Shown one piece after another: positions 1 through 6,580 of a DNA stretch of 7,012 bases (position 1 is the stretch's first letter; every line of letters begins with the position of its first letter). Under the pieces are notes generated by a model, which was not told where the DNA came from, made no database searches, and saw only the letters and a program-made list of their open reading frames with translations. Source of the DNA: Pseudomonadota bacterium (GTDB taxonomy: Bacteria > Bdellovibrionota_B > Oligoflexia > Silvanigrellales > Silvanigrellaceae). The position numbers and the translations under genes were made by a program. The DNA lies in assembly GCA_027490595.1 (NCBI GenBank), contig JAIXXU010000241.1, positions 1 to 7,012 on the forward strand, written 5' to 3'.

Positions 1-591
1 GAAGCTGTTCAAATGAACGTACGCGCTATTTGTATTCCTCCTTGCCATGTTCCTATCGCAATTCAAACATTATCTGAGGGTAGCTGTGTACTTGTTTGCA
101 CTGTTGTGGGATTTCCTTTGGGCTATGTAGATACCGCTGTTAAAGTGAAAGAAACTCTTTTGGCAGTAGAACAAGGTGCTCAAGAAATAGATTTTGTGCA
201 GAATATTTCGTGGGTTAAAGACCAAAAATGGGCGTTTCTTGAGAAAGAATATCGTGAAATTGTCCAAGCTGCCCAAGGAGCTTTAGTAAAAATTATTATG
301 GAAACATCTTTATTGTCATCTGATGAACTGACTCAGTGTACCCTCCTCGCAGCGCGGTGTGGTGTGCATACCATCAAGACGTCCACTGGTTTTGGAGCTC
401 GAGGAGCTTCCTTGGACGATATTTTGATCATATCTGAAGCTTTAGATACCCATGAAAAAGAATTTGGAGTGCGGCTAGGAATCAAAGCAAGCGGAGGTAT
501 TCGAGAAGACATTCAGGCTTTGTCCTTGGTAAAAGCGGGTGTGACTCGTATTGGTACAAGTCGTTTCAAAGAAATTTTAAGAGGTAAATAA
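1..591 (+). CDS. deoC: Deoxyribose-phosphate aldolase (DeoC), 5' end outside window
   Basis: DeoC is a cytosolic class I aldolase that reversibly cleaves 2-deoxy-D-ribose 5-phosphate to glyceraldehyde 3-phosphate and acetaldehyde in deoxynucleoside catabolism. The frame is open from base 1, so the gene is truncated by the window edge; about 196 residues are visible against a usual 215-260, so roughly 25 or more N-terminal residues are missing. Counting from the ATG at 13, which is internal and not the true start, the family motifs are GFPLG (33-37), EID with Asp60 (codon 190-192), IKTSTG with the Schiff-base Lys122 (codon 376-378), and GIKASGG with the proton-relay Lys158 (codon 484-486). All three residues of the catalytic Asp/Lys/Lys set are therefore present and the enzyme should be active. 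The stop codon is one base before the next ATG, and the last codons supply that gene's Shine-Dalgarno sequence, so the two are almost certainly co-transcribed. The identification is firm. Confidence -1.
   Translation, partial: EAVQMNVRAICIPPCHVPIAIQTLSEGSCVLVCTVVGFPLGYVDTAVKVKETLLAVEQGAQEIDFVQNISWVKDQKWAFLEKEYREIVQAAQGALVKIIMETSLLSSDELTQCTLLAARCGVHTIKTSTGFGARGASLDDILIISEALDTHEKEFGVRLGIKASGGIREDIQALSLVKAGVTRIGTSRFKEILRGK
581..584 (+). promoter_or_regulatory. Ribosome binding site of the VKOR-DsbA gene, inside deoC 3' end
   Basis: GAGG lies 8 bases before the ATG at 593 and overlaps the last sense codons of deoC. This supports the 593 start and suggests translational coupling across the one-base gap. 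Confidence -1.
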
Positions 592-592
592 A

Positions 593-1864
593 ATGGAACA
601 GGATTATTTTCTGAAAAGAGTTCATTTGCCATCAATATTGCTTGCTTTTTTTGGGTTTTTAGTTTCGTTGTATGCTTTGATTGCTCATGTACAAATTCTC
701 TTAAAGCCTGGCCATGGTTTATTGTGTGATATGAGTGCAACATTTAATTGTACATCCGTCATTGGAAGTTCCTATGGAGAATTGGCTTCAATTCCATTAG
801 GCTCCTACGGTATGAGTTATTTTATGATACTTTTCGCTGCTACTGTCATGCCTCTTATTTCTCAAATTACCGAAAAACAACACGCGCTATTAGAAGGTCT
901 TTTAGCTATTTGTGGTTTAATAACAGTGTTAATACTCATTTATATCACCTATTTTAAAATAAAAGCATTCTGTCCTACGTGTTCAATTGTTCATGGTATT
1001 GTTTTTATTTATTCGTCTATGAAAGTATTTCGCTTTTTTTCTTCTTGGAGATTAAAAGCCACACAATTATATTCTGGCGACTATTTTTCACGTTTTGCTG
1101 CAGTAAGTCTTTGTTTAGGTATTCCTCCCTTGGCGGCAGGCCTGTTGATTCCCATGGCGGTCAACTACTTCAGCCCAGTTGCGGAGGCAAAGACTCCCTT
1201 AAAGCTGTCCGAGGTGTCTCAGGCTGTAGTGAAATCTACTGTGGCTGAGGATAAAAAGAACTCTCAGGATGTTCCCAATATGCTTTCCTTTCACAAATCA
1301 AACTTTGTAGGCGATGGTGAAGATTATAGGTTAGGTGATGACGATGCACCTGTTGTTGTTCAAGTGTTCTCTGATTTTGGTTGTCCTCACTGCAAACAGG
1401 TCAATGGACCTCTTTTAAAGGCTCAGTCTGATGTAGGTCTTCACAAAGTTGTTTTGGTTTATAGATTTTTTCCCCTAAGTCATGTTTGTAATCCCGCGGT
1501 ACCTAGCGAGGGTTGGTACCCATATAGTTGCACGTTGGCTGAGGCGACTCGTTGTGCTGGAGCACAAGGAAAATTTTGGGAGTTTAAAGAGTGGGGTTTT
1601 TCAGGCCAGGATTGGACTGATGACGAAAGGGCACAAAAATTTTCTCAAGCGGGTCTTTTGGCGCAAGCAAAAACACTTGGTATTCGAGAAGATTCTTTTA
1701 AACAGTGTTTGGAACAACACACGGAATTGAAAAAAATTGAAAACGATGCTTTAATAGCCAGTAAATTAAACATAAATGGAACACCGTTAATACTCATTAA
1801 TGGTGTTGAATATTCTGGACCGCATACTGCGGAAGCTTTGGAAAAAGCAATGGGTGCTTATTAA
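593..1864 (+). CDS. VKOR-DsbA fusion: membrane disulfide-forming oxidoreductase
   Basis: The protein has 423 residues. Residues 1-192 form a vitamin K epoxide reductase (VKOR) domain, with hydrophobic segments at about 14-36, 70-92, 98-122, 128-150 and 166-192. Its cysteines match the family: loop pair Cys45 (LLCDM) and Cys53 (FNCTS), and the quinone-proximal CPTC at 127-130. A polar linker (about 193-240) leads to a thioredoxin/DsbA-like domain (about 241-423) with catalytic CPHC at 264-267 and the cis-proline loop GTPLI at 396-400. In known bacterial VKOR-Trx fusions the fifth helix places the thioredoxin domain in the periplasm; electrons pass from substrate to CPHC, to the VKOR loop cysteines, to CPTC, and then to quinone. 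The protein would thus do the work of DsbA plus DsbB. Extra cysteines in the partner domain (299, 313, 321, 372) could form structural disulfides. It sits between deoC and panD, apparently as an operon passenger. The architecture call is strong; the physiological substrates are unknown. Confidence -1.
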   Translation: MEQDYFLKRVHLPSILLAFFGFLVSLYALIAHVQILLKPGHGLLCDMSATFNCTSVIGSSYGELASIPLGSYGMSYFMILFAATVMPLISQITEKQHALLEGLLAICGLITVLILIYITYFKIKAFCPTCSIVHGIVFIYSSMKVFRFFSSWRLKATQLYSGDYFSRFAAVSLCLGIPPLAAGLLIPMAVNYFSPVAEAKTPLKLSEVSQAVVKSTVAEDKKNSQDVPNMLSFHKSNFVGDGEDYRLGDDDAPVVVQVFSDFGCPHCKQVNGPLLKAQSDVGLHKVVLVYRFFPLSHVCNPAVPSEGWYPYSCTLAEATRCAGAQGKFWEFKEWGFSGQDWTDDERAQKFSQAGLLAQAKTLGIREDSFKQCLEQHTELKKIENDALIASKLNINGTPLILINGVEYSGPHTAEALEKAMGAY

Positions 1865-1870
1865 ACAAAT

Positions 1871-1876
1871 GAGGAG
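1871..1876 (+). promoter_or_regulatory. Ribosome binding site of panD
   Basis: GAGGAG lies 8 bases before the ATG at 1885. A second, out-of-frame ATG at 1880 is too close to this site to be the start, so the motif decides the panD start. Confidence -1.
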
Positions 1877-1884
1877 AGAATGAA

Positions 1885-2220
1885 ATGTATATTGAGGTTC
1901 TAAAGTCTAAAATAGCTTATGCACAACTGACACAAAAAAATCTTTTTTATGTGGGCAGTATTACAATTGACAAAGACATCATGGAAAAAGCCAATTTGCG
2001 AGTAAATGAAAAGGTAACGGTAGTCAATTTGAACAATGGAGAAAGGCTAGAAACTTACGTGATTGAAGGAGAGCGAGGTTCTAAAATTTTTGGATTGAAT
2101 GGTCCAGCAGCTAGAAAAGGTGAAGTTGGAGACAAAATTTTTATCATATCGTATGCTCTGGTAGATTCCGAAAAGCCACCTTTAAATCCTGTAATTGTCG
2201 ATCTCGAGCATACCTTATAA
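1885..2220 (+). CDS. panD: Aspartate 1-decarboxylase (PanD), pyruvoyl-dependent
   Basis: PanD decarboxylates L-aspartate to beta-alanine for pantothenate and coenzyme A synthesis in the cytosol. The proenzyme cleaves itself between Gly and Ser to form a beta chain and an alpha chain capped by the catalytic pyruvoyl group. The 111-residue length is slightly short of the usual 115-130. Visible family features are Lys9, Tyr22, the cleavage site YVGSIT with Gly24-Ser25, NNGER ending at Arg54, ETY with Tyr58, ERGS (63-66), LNGPAAR (71-77), and [10 protein letters not shown] (82-91). One oddity is clear: in the homologues I remember, Lys9 is followed by a hydrophobic residue and then His-Arg (KxHR), but here positions 11 and 12 are Ala and Tyr. 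The cleavage site and substrate-binding residues Arg54 and Tyr58 are intact, so I expect a working enzyme, possibly with changed maturation. It lies 20 bases after the VKOR-DsbA gene and is the last gene of this set. Confidence -1.
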   Translation: MYIEVLKSKIAYAQLTQKNLFYVGSITIDKDIMEKANLRVNEKVTVVNLNNGERLETYVIEGERGSKIFGLNGPAARKGEVGDKIFIISYALVDSEKPPLNPVIVDLEHTL

Positions 2221-2236
2221 CAACGAAAACTTAACT

Positions 2237-3313
2237 TTATTCTTTAGGGAGTAGGACGTCTTCGGGTTCCCTGTTTTTTTCTTCATCAACATATTCAATA
2301 TTTGCAGTTTCAAGAATTTTTAAGACTGCCTTTCGAACTGTAACTTGTCCGCTAAATTCATCAAAAATTCTTGAGCCATGTTGACGCAGGGTATTTGGAT
2401 TGATTCGATTTTCTTGCATGAAGCGGCTCATTTCAGAAATAACTTCAAATTGAGATACTTCTACAGCTTCTTGACGTGCAATATGGCCAAGAATCAATAC
2501 TCCTCTTGCCGTATGTATTGCTTTTTCCCGAAATGAATTACGCATTTCAACATTATTACGATCAACGCTATCGCCAAATTCTTCCATCATCAGTTTATCT
2601 ATTGTATTTTCGATTAGACTTTCTGCAACTTCAATAGGGTTTTTAGCAATAAGTTGTTCTACAATGCTTTCGAAAGATTCATTAACGCGAGCGTCTTCAA
2701 GGGAATCTTGAAAACCCTTCTTTACGGTCTCGCGTATTTCGGTCATGTCTTTATGACCCAGTCGTTTTGCAATTTCTTCGTCACTCATATCATTGAGGTT
2801 GACATCAGGTGTTTTTGCGAGTTCTTCTTTGAGGCGGGCAATATGCTTTTCAACTTCTTCCTCAATATTTGGATTCATTTTTGTGGGCAGTTTCAAGTCC
2901 AATCCTTTGTATCCTTGAATATCGACTTTGGGATTAATGTCGACAACAGCAGAAAACTTGAATTCAGTTTGTCCATCAAATTGATTGTCGGGTTCTATTT
3001 GGGGTTGGCTGATAATTTGGAAATCAATATTTTTTACTGATTCGGAATAAGCATCGCGAACAACTTTGTCAGCAGCTTTTTGAATGATATCGCTCATATG
3101 GAATTTTTTGATAAGTTCGATAGGGGCTTTGCCCTTACGAAAACCACGAATTTCCGTTGTTTTTTGAACATTGGAGCTGATATCGTTTATTGCTGTAGAG
3201 ACAATATTTGAAGGAACTGTAATAAGAAGTTTTCGTCTTGTAGGGCCGACTTCTTCTATAAGGCAAGATGAATTTGTCAAAAGATTTTCATTGAGAGAGT
3301 TGAGCTCAGTCAT
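2237..3313 (-). CDS. tig: Trigger factor lacking the PPIase domain
   Basis: Trigger factor is the ribosome-bound chaperone that meets nascent chains at the exit tunnel. Residues 15-130 form the ribosome-binding N-domain, with the signature GFRKGKAP (57-64) that contacts the large subunit. Residues 130-165 match the strand and helix that normally lead into the FKBP-type PPIase domain. The sequence then passes within about ten residues (ELAKTPD at 164-170 to MSDEEIAKRLG at 176-186) directly into the helical C-domain. The roughly 85-100-residue PPIase domain is absent, which explains a length of 358 against the usual 430-450. The frame is continuous and both flanks align, so this looks like a clean domain loss rather than decay. 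The N-terminus is about 14 residues longer than in E. coli; the ATG is kept because GAGA lies 8 bases upstream and no later start is better placed. The gene is convergent with panD (16-base gap) and separated by 154 bases from the upstream cluster. Chaperone function probably remains; prolyl isomerase activity should be absent. Confidence -1.
   Translation of the reverse strand: MTELNSLNENLLTNSSCLIEEVGPTRRKLLITVPSNIVSTAINDISSNVQKTTEIRGFRKGKAPIELIKKFHMSDIIQKAADKVVRDAYSESVKNIDFQIISQPQIEPDNQFDGQTEFKFSAVVDINPKVDIQGYKGLDLKLPTKMNPNIEEEVEKHIARLKEELAKTPDVNLNDMSDEEIAKRLGHKDMTEIRETVKKGFQDSLEDARVNESFESIVEQLIAKNPIEVAESLIENTIDKLMMEEFGDSVDRNNVEMRNSFREKAIHTARGVLILGHIARQEAVEVSQFEVISEMSRFMQENRINPNTLRQHGSRIFDEFSGQVTVRKAVLKILETANIEYVDEEKNREPEDVLLPKE
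2246..2280 (+). terminator. Possible intrinsic terminator of the deoC-VKOR-panD transcript
   Basis: AGGGA (2246-2250) can pair with TCCCT (2268-2272), and after one G there is a run of seven T (2274-2280). The order is right for a + strand terminator 26 bases after the panD stop. The stem is only 5 bp and the loop is 17 bases, so this is tentative. The element lies inside the last codons of the oppositely oriented tig gene, where it also encodes part of the protein. Confidence -1.
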
Positions 3314-3348
3314 AGTTAGAGTCTCTTTCCTAGTGAGGTGTGGACATT

Positions 3349-3379
3349 GCCTAAACCAGCAGGTGTGCTGAAAACAGGC
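3349..3379. repeat. Imperfect inverted repeat upstream of tig
   Basis: On the + strand the arms are GCCT (3349-3352) with AGGC (3376-3379), enclosing CAGCA (3357-3361) and TGCTG (3366-3370) around a four-base loop. The mismatched spacers are 4 and 5 bases. It lies 36-66 bases before the tig start. No T-run follows on either strand, so it does not look like a terminator; it could be a leader hairpin or an operator dyad. The rest of 3314-3467 contains no gene that I can see and no convincing promoter. Confidence -1.
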
Positions 3380-3467
3380 TTACATTAGTATTTTTCAACA
3401 TTCTGACTTACTAAAGACTACTAGCCAGGTCAATGTTTCTCTCTTACGATTTTGCCTGTGCAGTTGG

Positions 3468-4178
3468 TTAAGAACCAAGGTTTTGAAGCAGTTTCCAAAC
3501 TTCTTGTCGCCAAGAAGGATAAAGATGTAGCTCTTGCAAAGAAGGTAAATAATACACAGTTCTTTTCTGTTCATTGAATAGAAATTCAATTTTGGTTTGA
3601 TTTTCAAAAATAAAACAATTTTTTTCAAAACTTTTTTTCGTTGCAATCCATAAAGCATCTAATGCTCTGGATCCAAAACAAAGATAAATATTGGCTTTGA
3701 CGGCGTTGAGTTCGAAGGCAAGGTGGTTTGAAGCGCAAGTTTCAAGGGAATTTTTTGGAATTCCTTTTTCTGGTCGGCATTTTATTGCAAATGAGGTATG
3801 GCAATCCTTGGCAATTCCAAGTCTTTCAAGAAGTCTTAGCGCAATATGCGAGAGAGAACTTTGAGAAAACAGGATGGGTTGACTTTCTTTTTGAAAGAGA
3901 AGTTGAAAATCATGTTCGTCTTGTTCTTGAGGGAATTCAGCAAGTACAAAATAATTTTTATGTACTAGCGTTTTTGATGTTACTACATGTTTGCGATTCA
4001 GGGACAGTGAACACAATTGGCAGCTAAAAATAGATTGTTGTGTGTGCGAATTATTTGTGGAATGTTGTCCGTTATAAGATTTTTCATCATCCCATTCTTG
4101 TTTTGGAAATGCTTTTACACCTTGGTTAACAAGATCTAACAATTTATTTTTTACTTGTTGCCTTATGCGTTCGTTCAT
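3468..4178 (-). CDS. Family-4-like uracil-DNA glycosylase with degenerate catalytic motifs
   Basis: The 236-residue protein resembles Fe-S uracil-DNA glycosylases of family 4/5, which remove uracil from DNA. Four cysteines fit the cluster pattern: Cys53 and Cys56 (SCQLCSL), Cys134 (KCRPE) and Cys148 (ETCAS). The stretch LLERLGI, a central IKCRP strand-loop, YLCFGSRAL and a C-terminal PSWRQEVWKLL follow the family order. The active-site motifs have diverged: the usual GEAPG is AEFPQ (80-84), the following glycine-rich loop is QPILFSQSS, and the HPS/HPA motif near the C-terminus reads LPS (211-213). The spacing between the last two cysteines is 13 residues, slightly short. I chose the ATG at 4178, 28 bases after the preceding stop. 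The frame is open up to an ATG at 4286, but that start would overlap the upstream gene by 80 bases and add no family-like sequence. The Shine-Dalgarno is weak (AAAGA). The family assignment is probable; glycosylase activity is doubtful. It is the third gene of the ilvA cluster. Confidence -1.
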   Translation of the reverse strand: MNERIRQQVKNKLLDLVNQGVKAFPKQEWDDEKSYNGQHSTNNSHTQQSIFSCQLCSLSLNRKHVVTSKTLVHKNYFVLAEFPQEQDEHDFQLLFQKESQPILFSQSSLSHIALRLLERLGIAKDCHTSFAIKCRPEKGIPKNSLETCASNHLAFELNAVKANIYLCFGSRALDALWIATKKSFEKNCFIFENQTKIEFLFNEQKRTVYYLPSLQELHLYPSWRQEVWKLLQNLGS

Positions 4179-4206
4179 GTGAGTTATCTTTAAATTAGAA
4201 TTAGGT

Positions 4207-5178
4207 TCAAAGAAAGGGAAACTTTTCTTGGATATAGCTCTTGGCATGATGAACTGCTTGAATGACTTCGGCAGCACCCGTTCCAATGAGTTTCATTTTC
4301 CCTGGATAGGTAGCGATGTCTCCTGCTGCGTAAATTCCGTGCAGAGAGGTTTGCCTATAATCATCAACTTTGATGCAGTTTTCCTCCATTTCAATTCCCC
4401 AAGTTTTGACAACCTCTAAATTAAATAGAAGACCAACGGCTACGATAATTTCATCAACTTCTAATTTTTGAATGTTATTTGTTTTGGTGTCACGGACGAG
4501 GGCATGGGTAATGTGCTCTGTGCCTTCAAGTCGCATAATCTCAGAAAAAGTTCGTATTTCGGCGTTGGAATAATAGATTTTTTTTGTGGTTTCTTCATGT
4601 GCAGTGAAGCGATCACTCCTGTGAAGTAGATGTAAATCTTTACAGACATCTGCAATTGTCAGTGCTAAATCTAGTGCGCTATCTCCGCCTCCTACTACAA
4701 TTACTTTTTTATTTCGAAATGTTTCCAGATTAGCAATACCATAATGAATTCCTTTTCCCTCAAATTCTTCTATATTTTCAATGGGAAGTTTTCTGGGAAT
4801 ATGTGCTCCCATGCCAAGACATAAAATGACAGTTTTGGTGTAGTAAATGTGTCCTGATTTTGTTTCAACAGTAATGATATGGTTTCGATTTTTTCGGATA
4901 AGAGTGACTTCATCATTTAAGGAAATCAAAGGGTGATAGGGTTCAATTTGTGCGCACAGATTTTGATAAAGTTCTTTTCCTCTAATTGCCGGTATTCCTG
5001 GAATGTCGTAGACCCACTTTTCAGGATAAATAGCAGTAATTTGTCCTCCCAATTCTTGCCTACGATCTACAAGTCTCACAGTCATATCTCTTAGACCAGC
5101 ATAGTAAGCTCCAAACAGTCCAACGGGCCCACCACCAATGATGAGGGTGTCAAAACATTCCATAAGTGCTGTGTTCAC
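4207..5178 (-). CDS. Ferredoxin/flavodoxin-NADP reductase, thioredoxin-reductase-like type
   Basis: This 323-residue cytosolic flavoprotein is of the type found in Bacillus YumC and Chlorobaculum FNR, which moves electrons between NADPH and ferredoxin or flavodoxin. The FAD-binding Rossmann motif is IIGGGPVGL (13-21). LGGQITAIYPEKWVYDIPG (43-61) is typical of this subfamily. The NADPH Rossmann motif is VVGGGDSALD (161-170), and HRSDRFTAHE (186-195) carries the basic residues that recognise the 2'-phosphate. AAGDI (284-288) closes the FAD site. There is no CxxC in the pyridine-nucleotide domain, which excludes thioredoxin reductase. Length is close to the family norm of about 330-350. The start is GTG at 5178, preceded at 6 bases by AGGAG; an ATG five codons in (5163) is the alternative. 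It lies 18 bases after ilvA and 28 bases before the UDG-like gene, so it is the middle gene of a likely operon. Confidence in the family is high; the redox partner is unknown. Confidence -1.
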   Translation of the reverse strand: MNTALMECFDTLIIGGGPVGLFGAYYAGLRDMTVRLVDRRQELGGQITAIYPEKWVYDIPGIPAIRGKELYQNLCAQIEPYHPLISLNDEVTLIRKNRNHIITVETKSGHIYYTKTVILCLGMGAHIPRKLPIENIEEFEGKGIHYGIANLETFRNKKVIVVGGGDSALDLALTIADVCKDLHLLHRSDRFTAHEETTKKIYYSNAEIRTFSEIMRLEGTEHITHALVRDTKTNNIQKLEVDEIIVAVGLLFNLEVVKTWGIEMEENCIKVDDYRQTSLHGIYAAGDIATYPGKMKLIGTGAAEVIQAVHHAKSYIQEKFPFL

Positions 5179-5184
5179 AAAAAA

Positions 5185-5189
5185 CTCCT
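5185..5189 (-). promoter_or_regulatory. Ribosome binding site selecting a GTG start
   Basis: AGGAG on the minus strand is 6 bases before GTG at 5178. It is 21 bases from the in-frame ATG at 5163, which is too far, so the GTG is the likelier start of the reductase. Confidence -1.
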
Positions 5190-5196
5190 GCTAGGG

Positions 5197-6549
5197 TTAG
5201 TGTCTTATTCTTGGAAAGAATTCTTGTTCCTTCAAGGAAGCCATCAAATGGTCTTGGTGTAGTTTATTTTTTGTTTCGACACAGAGCTCAATTTCTACAT
5301 AACCTGCGTTTACTTCACTGTAGGTTCTGTCATGAATAAGATCCAGAACGTTGCATTCTAATTCTGCCAAAACTTTCAAGAGTTTTAAAAGTTGGCCTGG
5401 CCTGTCTTTTACGCAAGCGCTAAATCGGAGGAGACGACCCTTGAGCGATAAACCACGTGCAATGGTTCTAGTTAACAGTTCAGGGTCAATATTGCCACCA
5501 CTGACACATGCAATCACTTTTTTTCCACGAAACTTTCTAGGATTTTTTAATAGGCAGGCTACGGCTGCAGCTCCTGCGCCCTCTGTAACAATATGTTCTT
5601 TCTCACAAAGCATAAGGATTGCTTGAGAAATCCAATCATCATTCACTGAATCTAGTTCATCAACGTATTTTTCTAGATAATTAAAGTTTAAGTTTCCTAT
5701 CATACGAACAGCTATTCCATCAGCAATAGTGTAGTTTGGTTCGGGTGAAGGTAATTGTTGTTGCTGCTGTCTGCTAACAATGGCAGAATTATAATATTCC
5801 TGTTGAACACCAATCATGTGTGGTTTTTTTGAGCCTAGGAGATCCAAAAAAACACTGCAGCCAGCAGCGAGTCCTCCTCCACCAAGACTACATAAAAATA
5901 TATCGGGAGATTCATAAGTTTCATAAGGAAATAATTCGTTTATTTTTTGTTTATCTTCTAGCTCATTATTCCATTGCATGATGGCTTCGTAAGAACAAGT
6001 TGCTTGTCCTAGAATGACATCAAAATCATTGTAGGCATGAAGCAAATGGGCTTTTTCTTTTTCAGCGAAATTTTGCGCTGCAACAAAAGCTTCTTCAAGA
6101 GAATTTCCTGTTGAGTAAACCTTTGCTCCCAAGCTTTCAGTTGCCTGTTTTTTTACTATGGGTGCCGTTGTTGGAAGGAAAATGTGAGCTTGAACCCCTA
6201 ATGTTTTTGCCGCGAAGGCAACGCCTTGAGCGTGATTTCCGGCAGAAGCTGCACAAACTTTAAGCTGATGGTGGGGGATATCAGAATTGACTTGAATGAA
6301 TTTTTTCAAAGCGTTCAGGGCACCGCGCACCTTAAAAGAACCTGTAGGGTTCAGGGATTCAAGTTTTAGCCAAACCTCGGCCCCTGTGAGCTCGCTTAAA
6401 TATAAAGAGGGTACAAGTGGACTTGGTGGAACGTGTAGTTTAATGACTTGATGGTATGCGTTTTTTATTTCAATAAAAAGGTCTTCTGGTTTGTTGAAAA
6501 TTGGTTTTTTAGCTTCTGTAAGTATTTTAAGCAAAGCGTTTTGAATCAT
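5197..6549 (-). CDS. ilvA: Threonine ammonia-lyase with C-terminal ACT domain
   Basis: The enzyme is PLP-dependent and deaminates L-threonine to 2-oxobutanoate, the entry to isoleucine synthesis; the same fold serves catabolic threonine/serine deaminases. Residues 40-370 form the fold-type II PLP domain: SFKVRGA with Schiff-base Lys73, SAGNHAQG (102-109), the phosphate-binding loop GGGGLAAG (223-230), IADGIAV (275-281), EGAGAAAVA (323-331) and SGGNID (350-355). Residues 376-445 are a single ACT domain (CVKDRPGQLLKLL onward), the form seen in the roughly 400-residue single-ACT class and a likely site of allosteric amino-acid control. At 450 residues it is longer than that class: about 20 extra N-terminal residues and a longer linker around 192-215 account for most of this. 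Gln261-Gln265 is a short polyglutamine stretch. The start ATG has a weak GAGAG about 10 bases upstream. It heads the - strand cluster with the reductase and UDG-like genes. Biosynthetic versus catabolic role cannot be settled here. Confidence -1.
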   Translation of the reverse strand: MIQNALLKILTEAKKPIFNKPEDLFIEIKNAYHQVIKLHVPPSPLVPSLYLSELTGAEVWLKLESLNPTGSFKVRGALNALKKFIQVNSDIPHHQLKVCAASAGNHAQGVAFAAKTLGVQAHIFLPTTAPIVKKQATESLGAKVYSTGNSLEEAFVAAQNFAEKEKAHLLHAYNDFDVILGQATCSYEAIMQWNNELEDKQKINELFPYETYESPDIFLCSLGGGGLAAGCSVFLDLLGSKKPHMIGVQQEYYNSAIVSRQQQQQLPSPEPNYTIADGIAVRMIGNLNFNYLEKYVDELDSVNDDWISQAILMLCEKEHIVTEGAGAAAVACLLKNPRKFRGKKVIACVSGGNIDPELLTRTIARGLSLKGRLLRFSACVKDRPGQLLKLLKVLAELECNVLDLIHDRTYSEVNAGYVEIELCVETKNKLHQDHLMASLKEQEFFPRIRH

Positions 6550-6580
6550 TGGTATTTGTCTCTCTTTTTAGTTTGCACTC

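Noticed and set aside
2654..3040. 128-codon open frame on the + strand opposite tig
   Set aside because: It has a Phe/Ile-rich composition expected from reading the opposite strand of a charged helical protein, and no recognisable domain or ribosome binding site.
3400..3440. TTGACC on the minus strand as a -35 box for tig
   Set aside because: At a 17-base spacing the -10 would be TAAGTC, a very poor match, and other spacings are no better.
3464..3478. Perfect 6-bp inverted repeat (TTGGTT / AACCAA) over the UDG-like stop codon, considered as a terminator
   Set aside because: The stem is AT-rich, the loop is three bases, and no T-run follows on the minus strand, so it is not a credible intrinsic terminator.
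4179..4286. Longer version of the UDG-like protein starting at 4286
   Set aside because: It would overlap the reductase gene by 80 bases and the extra 36 residues are the other-frame reading of the reductase C-terminus; the ATG at 4178 fits the gene spacing.
4207..5178. Thioredoxin reductase as the identity of the flavoprotein
   Set aside because: The CxxC redox pair of thioredoxin reductase is missing and the HRSDRFTAHE segment fits the FNR-type relatives.
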